NCBI GenBank assembly: GCA_030549205.1
Contig: JAUKTV010000021.1
Location: 124,001 to 188,000 of the forward strand
From: Apiosordaria backusii
Taxonomy: Eukaryota; Ascomycota; Sordariomycetes; Sordariales; Lasiosphaeriaceae
DNA: 64,000 nucleotides
Direction of reading: 5' to 3'
Within the stretch, counting starts at the first letter, position 1. Each line of letters starts with the position of its first letter. The notes under the pieces are model-generated. The model was not told the origin of the DNA. It ran no database searches and saw nothing but the letters and a program-made list of their open reading frames with translations. Shown here piece after piece: positions 56,463 through 64,000 of the stretch. The position numbers and the translations under genes are program-made.

Positions 56463-58763
56463 TTATTTTGGTTTTCTTTGTAACCTGAGTAAATTTCTTA
56501 CAGTCAATAGGCTATAATAAGTTAAGACGATGCCTCATTTAAGAGACGTTGCGGAGGTACCTTACTAAATCGGTTTAGAATAACCAGAACTGGTATAACA
56601 GCGATCTGAGGAAAGCGCTTCGGGAACATAACCTTCAAGACCGCGTGAAATGGGTCAGCCAGATTGTCAATGACGTTGGGCTTTGTTGGTCACCTGGTTG
56701 CAATTGTGGCGCTCAACAAGCTCTACTGGCTGAGGATACGGCACAGAACTATGATTTTCACCACACTATCCTGCACAATGTTCGGTACGCACAGGTCTGT
56801 CAGTCTATGCAGGCTACAATTTGCACAGGCCCGCTCGCCACCTCAACAGATCTCCGTGGAGAACTTTCATTGGGTAGACCCGTCCAACGCTCAGAAGCCG
56901 GGTACACCACAAGCTTAGCAGCGCAAGAGAACTTTTTGACTATAGCAGTGCATTCAAGCGTTTTCTTCAGTTCGCTATCCGTGAGCATCATACCTGGTAC
57001 CGGTAGTTAATACCCAAGATTTAGAGTTTGCACCCCAACACCACGAGGCCTACATTGAATGCAATGCAGACCGGCGTGTGTGAATGGATCAATATTAATT
57101 GTATTCTAAGAATGTTCCTCCCTCAAACAACGATGCTCCTGTTTCTCTTCATATATGACAGGCCACCTCTTTGCTACCTGCCGCCCACCATGGCCACTGG
57201 CAACAGGGGCAAGGCAGACCGCCACATGGTGAGACTCCTCATGATAACTTTGCGGAAAAGTCCAGTCACTTATCATTAGTAGTTGATCTAGGGTTTGGGT
57301 TCAATAACTTGAGGATTTGTCACGATCTTCTTCCCAGGTTGGGACAGGGGAAAAGCAAGGCAGAGCTTGGCATCTTCGTCAAATTCAGGGGTAAGTAAAC
57401 ATTCCCCTCCACCGGTCGCTGCAAGTCCCCATGCTTACCTGAAGATTTCAGCCGAATCAAGCAGGGGTCATACTGTGCATAACTCTACTACATACCGTAA
57501 CCATGCGGTGGAATCACAGTACCTGCATCTGACAGCTTTGTGAAACCATCTAATCTGCCCATCTTCCCATCATCCCCCCTCGCATCCCCTACCTAACCCT
57601 TCAGTTTCAATCAAACAAGGATCATTTGCACCTCATCTCACTTTACCTACAAGGTCAACACCTCCGCGCACCCTTCACCGCAGTTGGATGTGCATGTAAA
57701 CTCCAACCCCAGGCAGTGACTCACCGTACAGCATCAGGTTCACAAAAAACTTGATCACACGGCTGTCTAATTCGCCGTGCACCAGTACTGTGTGTATCGA
57801 TAGGGCCTTTTGTACCCCGGTGTTTATCATTGGCGCGGGTTCTTACTCCCGGCTGCCTGCCGGTGAAAATAGCTAAGAAAGTCAAATGTTGTACTGCGTA
57901 GCTCGCGCGCCTCATGTCATGTCATGTCATGTCATGTTACGGAATGTTGTTCAAGTTTAGGTCGGCTGTTCCTGCGTTTTAAGCCTCCTGCATAGCCTCG
58001 TAGCCTGCTGTAACGAAGGCCTACGACCTACTTGCAGACCCTCTACAGAGCGGATAAGAAGGAGGCGGTAGATACTTGAATTTTAATATTTTTCTATTTC
58101 TATGTCGTTCTCTGTTGAATGATGGTTGTTTGTGGTGACTGCCTACCCAGGAAGAGAACTCATTCTTTGTTTGTCCGTTTGTTTTCCTACCCGCTAATAC
58201 AACTACCTTAGTTGGTATTAGCAAAAGTACCCAAGTAAAGTCCCCGTTGTGTTTGTCTGGCATCGTCTATCTCTCGTTGTATTTTCTCCATCGGGTAGTG
58301 ATGGCGCATGTCAAGAATTCGAAACGGTAAATAAAGACAGAGCAAGATAAATAAGGTAGATAAAATAAACATAAACATGAACTCAGGCTAGTTTATGCAA
58401 CCAGAACAGTAAACACACCGCACAAACCTGCTCACCAGCGACAACCTCGCGTGTAAAACCCCGAAACTCGCAACACCCCCCTTTTTTTTCTTGACCAATT
58501 CCATTAAAATATCAAAAAATGCCGCCCGCCCCGTGACCGTACCATAAGATCCGAACCCGGTAAAGCCAGCCTGAGCCCTGGTTCCCAAATACCACCTCCA
58601 TAATGGGGGTAAAGTTGGCTATTTAGGTAACAGGAAGTAGTGACATGTGATAGATCAAGAATGAAGATGAAGAATGGAATAGAAGGAGATACAACAAAAC
58701 TGGTAGCACAGCAATAAATAACCCACGAGACTAACCCACGAGACAAAAAAAAGAGTCGAGACA
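56463..58763. other. Intergenic region with fragments of open frame and a CATGT microsatellite
   Basis: Besides the open segment 56579-56760 described with the small ORF, 57290-57395 has a short protein-like frame (LRICHDLLPRLGQGKSKAEL) ending at a GTAAGT donor. Neither could be assembled into a gene. Five CATGT units lie at 57913-57937. From 58264 to 58763 the sequence is probably 3' UTR of the APSES gene. Confidence 0.4.
57913..57937. repeat. (CATGT)5 microsatellite
   Basis: Five perfect tandem copies of CATGT. Confidence 0.95.
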
Positions 58764-60889
58764 TCAACTCATGACCCTCCTCCTCTTTGACCTTCCTCTG
58801 CCCCTGGGACTCTGATCTTCGTTGTAATCGTCATCGTCTTCGTCGTCAGCGTCAGAGGAGGACGAAGAGCCAGCGGTGAGTGAATCAGGAGTGGAAGCTA
58901 CAGCAACAACACCAGCGCCGGGAGACGCCAGTGCGCTCGCCTTCTCCATCTTCAATTCAGCATCCTCGCTTCCCACCCGTGTCTCGCCCTCGCTGCTGCA
59001 TGCAGGACTGCCAATAATGACAGTAAGCCTGCTGATATTGGTGCTGCTTTCGCTTTTCTGATATTCATGCGGCCTTTCTTGTCCCGCAGCTGAAACTGCA
59101 TTCTCATCCTTCCGCTTTTGCTCTTGCCCATGCTCCGGTTCCTGCTTGTTCGATTTTTCACAAAGCTGCATCAGCGTCAGTGCTGCATCCTCCTCCAGAG
59201 CTTGCCTGGTCGGTGGGATACTGGGGCTAAGGGATCGAGAGGTGGGAGGCGGACCACCGAGTCTTGGGAAGTAGCTATGGTCCGGTCTACTGTCAAAGGC
59301 GGGTGTTGAGCGGCTGCTTGCCGGTCGTTCCATCTGATCGAATGTGCGCTTATTGGCAGCAAACCTGTGGTAGATACTGCGGATGGGTGGCAATATGGGG
59401 CGCTCATATGTTCGCAAAGCTGTGCTCTGGATGATGGGTGAACGTAAATCTCGTTGAGGATACGGGGATGGAAGACGTGGAACTGCGGAAAGCCATGGGT
59501 TGGCCCCAGATTCGCGAGGACTACCATCAATGTCGAGGTTTCCTAGCCGCCGCTGTTGTTCGTGGTGCTGTTGGTAATGATGCTGCTGCTGGCGCTGCTG
59601 CTCCCCCCCGAGGATGGGTCAGAGCGATAGGATGGATACGGCCGTGGAAGGTTTACTGTTGCCCATCTAGAAGAAGGGACCGGGGCAGTCACTGGCAACG
59701 AACGGATTCCTCCATATCTACTGGGCGGGAGATCAGTCGCCATATTCTGGCTGTAGATGGCGGAAGAACTAGCATAGAACTCCTGGTCCGCATTGCTGTG
59801 TGGGCTAAGAAGCATGGGCGGATCGTAGTCTATCCGGTTGTTGTAGGGCTCCGTCAGTCGTGCTGGTCGTGGACATGGCCGAGGACTGACGCTGCGTGAG
59901 AGACGTGGACTGAGGAGGGGGCCGCTGCGTGGTGTTGGAAGATCAAGCAAACGTCTTGCCTCAAGCCTGGCTTTGGCAACGATCTCGGGGTCGATTACCA
60001 TGTGTTTGTAGCCAGGCATGCCTTCACGGATACACTCCGAGGGGAAGCTTGGGCCGAATAAAGGAATCAAGGCGCCTGCAATCTCATGGCAGAATGTCGC
60101 ACAGACAGCCTTGGCGCAGGGATATGGCATCCAGTAGCCTGCATCATGCATTAGTACACGTCGTGAATAATATATTGTGCATGACGTACCTTGGGCGATA
60201 ATAGAGCCTCCAGTGATGCTGTGTGTTATGTCCTTAAGTCCCGGGTTCTGGTTGAGCATCTTTGCAGGCGTGGTCTGAATGGAGTCAACAAATTACTATC
60301 CCCAACCACGTCCCAGCGTTGGGACAGACAAACCTTGCTGTACTCAAGACACTTGAAGAATGGTGTCATGCGCACGAGACCAACGTTGTAATCCCACATG
60401 ACGGTGTATGTGTTTTCTGATCGGAGACGACTGTCCCTAGGAAGCTTGAAGGAGTATTCGAATACTGTCAAAGTCAGCATCTCAAGATACAGTCCAAATA
60501 TCCCTAGAGAAGTGCGCTCTCGGTTTACCTTCAAAGCTTTCTCGTCCGGTCTTTTGATAGAAGTCCTTCTTCTGGCTGTGGTAAGGAATTCGGCGACAGT
60601 TGCTCTGAATCAACCGCAGATTTGATACCTGGAACCTTTGGACCTCGCGGAGCGAATCTGCATCCAAGTCCTCAAAAGGTGGATAATTCACCATGCCTTT
60701 GACTGTGTGTCGAACTGGTCTGTGATGGTCTTGCATGTTTGATGTCCTGGTCGCCGGCCTGTCTGATGATGGCCCTGGAGTAAAGGCTGCAGTTGGGCGA
60801 GGTGAAGGCAGAGGGAACTGACTGGGTCGAGAACTTGGCAACGGAGCCCGAGGGGGCTCCGGGTTAAGAAGAGATGCTACTGATACCAT
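58764..60889 (-). CDS. APSES (KilA-N-like) transcription factor, XBP1-like
   Basis: DNA-binding regulator of the fungal APSES family. Exons 60889-60529, 60464-60334, 60274-60190, 60138 to 58764. The start MVSVASLLNPEPP is chosen for its family-like look; an in-frame ATG at 61012 is an alternative. The DNA-binding part runs from NYPPFEDLDADSLREVQRFQ through TYTVMWDYNVGLVRMTPFFKC and SITGGSIIAQGYWMPYPCAKAVCATFC to IPLFGPSFPSECI. The long C-terminal half is Ser/Pro/Gln-rich with an acidic run and a basic end (RGRGRSKRRRV). The frame changes once between about 59657 and 59600: either a 59-nt intron (59656-59598, GTAAAC donor, CTCTGAC branch, GAGCAG acceptor) or a C7 run at 59603-59609 that is one base short. 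Both give the same downstream frame; predicted lengths are 630 or 650 residues. Confidence 0.85.
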
Positions 60890-63800
60890 GGCGGTGAGAT
60901 TGTTGGTGGAGATGTCTCGCGTACTTCGCTCGCTACCACTGCAACTCGTAGGGAGAGAAGAGGGAGGGGTAATAAGAGTGGCAGGCCTAGCAACTGGAGG
61001 GGACACAATCATCAAGTCAGACAGTGCTTGCGTCTGTGGCTGAGAGAGACTTGATGGTGGAAAACCATTCCCTTTCAAGCTGCAAACAACAAACCCTCGC
61101 AGAGCACCCTCGCAAGCTGGCAAGCTGGCGGACACTCTTTGACGCTCGCACACAGTGACAAGGAACCCAGGCGTTGCCTTTCCTTCCTTGGACACCGGCA
61201 CGCAATGTCATGCAGCCGCGAGAGACAGGTTTCGTCCGCTCAGCGTTCTCGATGCAGTTCCTTTGTCCGGGGCATTCAGGGATTCGACTTCCTGGCGAGT
61301 AGCGGTTTGTTTGGCCTTTCCACCGCTCTTTGCTCACCTGAGCGGGAACTACAATGTGAGAAATGACAGGGAAAAGGCGGTCGATAGGTTGGTAAATAAT
61401 GATTGAAATGATGACAAGACACGGAGAGAAAAGCTGAGAGTAAACAGGGTCGACACCCGAAGCCTGGCAGCCAGGCAGACCGGTCGATTGGGGTGCTACT
61501 ATGACTTTGGTGACTGTGTTTCCTCTCCGGGCGATGCTTCGGCACAAGATCATGGGCCCAGATATGCGGCAGGCTTTCCCGGAACACGTTGCTGAGAGGG
61601 CCGTAAGGCAACCACTTTCAAAATAAGCAGAGGCTTGCTAACCGGGCCTCGTAAACATCCAGAGTCCCAGACAATTTGCGAGAAGTACTGGAGTCGTATG
61701 AAGTTACCATGATACATCTAAGAGGTGTTTATGCCTCAAAGTGGACACGAAGAACGTCAAGAAGGCGCCCCGGAAGCTTCCTACATCTTCCGTCAAAGGT
61801 ACAGCAAGGGGGTTTGAAGAGGCAAATGCCTGGCCGTGAAGATCTCGCAGGGACAGGCCTTGTTTAGGAAGCCCTGGACATAAAGGAGACCAACGGATGG
61901 CTGCAGAAGGGTTGCCGCTGGGAATTTTGGCTTACTTGGCTGCTCCGCTGAGGTGAGGGTGTAACAAAGAAGAAATAAGGAGTATCGTCTTCGTCTTCTC
62001 TGACATCGCAATCCCAAGTAATTACTTGACTCGACACATGTGGCCGCTTCACCGCTGGCGCTGGAACACATCCTTTCAGCTCGTTTCAGGGGAAGAAGAG
62101 TCTGAGTGTATGTATCTTCAATGCTGACGGGTAGTGTCTGCGGTCAAATGACTTTTGTTTGAAGGGAGCCCAGATCGTATCGCCTGTCAAAGTGATTGCT
62201 TTGAAGTCATCCGTGCCCAAAAGCCCAAAGGAGCCATCAGGGCGCCCGCATCTATTCTAATCAAAATAATCACATCAGAACGCGATCTGAAAGACCTTCC
62301 ACGCCTTTTCGAGAAGCTCGAGCAACAGGAGAAGCAGAACAGTAATCTCTGCAAGATTCTCCGCCGAATTCGCCGCAACTGAGCGGAAAAGGGCATCTGT
62401 CAAATGCACTGTGCCTTGCCCACCCACGAGCTTGACCTTGTACAAGTTTGCACCAAAAGTGTCCGAAAAGAAGCACAAGGGTGTTGCTGACGCTGTTGCC
62501 CACGCTGGCGAGCAGATATCTTTGTCCTCAACAAAATAATATCCTCTGTCATGTCTTTCCGGGTCGCCAAGAAGTAGGAAGAGCCGGCAGACCTGAAATG
62601 TGACTTGTGGTCAACTGGACGAGTCAAAAACAGGCAAGGAGATGGTGAGGTCCAAAGAGGATGTGGCGCATAGGCTGGCGACAGGTGGTGGTCAGAACGA
62701 GTGCAAAACGCAGTCATTGGGTCGGCTCTGTGCTGTATACCCTCTCTTGAATCTCGAAAGGTAGGGCGCCCCCATTCTGCCCCAAACCTGACCGACCGTC
62801 TCTTGTCGTGTGCTCGGCTACATAGAGCCCTCGACTCGCGGCCGCTTGGGTATGCTCAAAGCCCGCGGTGATGGCTTCTGTGAGCACCCGACGAGCCAAT
62901 ACGGCAGCAACATCCTGCCCAACCTGGACAGTATGGTGCCCTAAATGGATGTGCAGAAATTGAACATCGCCCAATGAAGTTGATGGGGGGACATGAAAAG
63001 TGAGCCCATCACGGTAGTCTCAGCAAACTTTCCCTCCTATCGCTGTTCTCGACATGCCGCCCCGGCAGAGACTGGTGAGAAAGCCGCGCAAGCTAAGAGC
63101 GGTCTACACCGGTTTGCAATACTGTAAGATTGACCGGACAGACCGAGACAGCTCTGGCTATTCGGAAGACAACCAAAGTTCTCCATCGTCTGGTCACAGT
63201 CCCTTCGACAGACCCCTGCCAAACTCGGCCTCCGCAGCCTGTCAAAGACTGTACCAGGGTAGGGGGATATGTCAGGGACAGATAGATTGATGCCCAATGC
63301 CTGGCTGCAGTGTGTCCAGGCACATCAAGGCGAGATTAGAGATCGGGGTGTCTTGCAGGCCAATCTGCCAGCCGGAAGTAGCGAAGTTCAGCGGGCCAAG
63401 AGACCGTTGAGGCCTTGTCGGTGTAACCAAGCGAAGAGGAAAGGGGACCTCTCAAAAGCCTTTACACGCCGTTGTAAGACATCTACAGCTGTCACTGTCA
63501 CGGTTGTGCGCATCACGTCGGGGCATTTCAAAAAGAAGCCTGTACCCGCGCCGGATGTTGCCCGCAGACGCAAGGTGCCACGGCATCGCTGGTGTCCAGA
63601 GCCATAACGGCATCCCATTCGTCGCGCATGGGGAATGTTGATCCACATTGAAAAGCAGTGTCTGCGTGGAGGCACAGACAACTCCATAGCCTCATCTTTC
63701 CTCATAGAAGCCAGGACCCGCAGTCCAAGATCGATTGGAGCCTCTTGAAGCTAGAACAGGTGTCGATCTAGAGGCGGCCGGACACCGACATACCGAAGCG

Positions 63801-64000
63801 GAAACGACGCAGCTGCCGTGGAGTTCATCCTCGAGACCCGATCCAAACAATTCCCAGTATTGGTTTTGGGCAAGCTGGTGACTGCTGGACTTGGCCGCAG
63901 CAATCTAAACCAGCATGGGGGGGGGGGGGGGGCGGCAAGTGACAATCGACCAAACGTGGCTAGGGACGCACTGAGATATACAACATGTAACCGTCGTCTC
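60890..64000. other. Upstream region of the APSES gene and unassigned right end
   Basis: About 3.1 kb with no supported gene. 60890-61200 stays open in frame with the APSES gene and may encode an N-terminal extension or be 5' UTR. Two overlapping + strand ATG frames at 63054-63290 (starts MPPRQRLVRKPRKLRAVYTG) and 63269-63607, and a minus strand frame without ATG at about 62714-63020 (contains HLGHHTVQVGQDVAAVLARR), have somewhat protein-like composition but no recognised family, and no splice model joins them. Confidence 0.4.
63917..63932. repeat. G16 homopolymer
   Basis: Sixteen consecutive G on the + strand, in the unassigned right end. Confidence 0.95.

Noticed and set aside
57913..57937. 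Telomere-like or regulatory repeat
   Set aside because: CATGT is not the fungal telomere unit TTAGGG; a simple microsatellite explains it.
1..64000. Secondary-metabolite or defence gene cluster
   Set aside because: No polyketide synthase, NRPS, terpene cyclase, NLR or HET-domain gene was found; neighbours are mostly unrelated housekeeping genes on alternating strands.

Overview
The window looks like nuclear DNA of a filamentous ascomycete, probably Sordariomycetes. That is inferred from short (about 50-100 nt) GT-AG introns with CTAAC/CTGAC-like branch sites in most genes, intergenic gaps of 0.5-2.5 kb, and a gene set typical of such fungi. Roughly 22 protein genes are supported. There are no operons, CRISPR arrays, rRNA genes or intact transposons. 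Many genes are multi-exon; the exon coordinates given were worked out by eye from splice signals, frame continuity and family resemblance.

Left part (1-19 kb): a TRM1 tRNA methyltransferase (left edge, minus) with a mitochondrial-type leader; a SLATT-like two-helix membrane protein; a 21-nt minisatellite lying in a small ORF; a type II membrane GT31-like glycosyltransferase with a degenerate metal site; a 1636-residue disordered nuclear-type protein of unknown function; END3 (endocytosis); an AIFM2/FSP1-like FAD oxidoreductase; and an acyl-CoA-binding protein.

Middle (19-36 kb): a Ser/Thr/Ala-rich open frame, a split tRNA-like element, a ten-exon phospholipase D, a GNAT acetyltransferase, a membrane-anchored protein disulfide isomerase, tyrosyl-DNA phosphodiesterase TDP1 (one apparent frameshift) and the translocon subunit SEC62.

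Right part (37-64 kb): a disordered unknown, a membrane-anchored phytase-like histidine acid phosphatase, a small single-pass membrane protein, an inositol monophosphatase, an HELAH-motif zincin-like protein, an MFS transporter, the Hsp90 co-chaperone CNS1, a small Cys-rich protein and an APSES (XBP1-like) transcription factor. The last 3 kb hold no gene I can support.

The genes do not form one pathway. They are mostly housekeeping genes (ER translocation and folding, endocytosis, tRNA modification, DNA repair) mixed with lineage-variable genes. No biosynthetic cluster or new multi-gene system is evident. The best second-look items are the HELAH protein, the split tRNA-like element, the SLATT-like protein, the large unknown nuclear protein and the microexons of the PLD gene.
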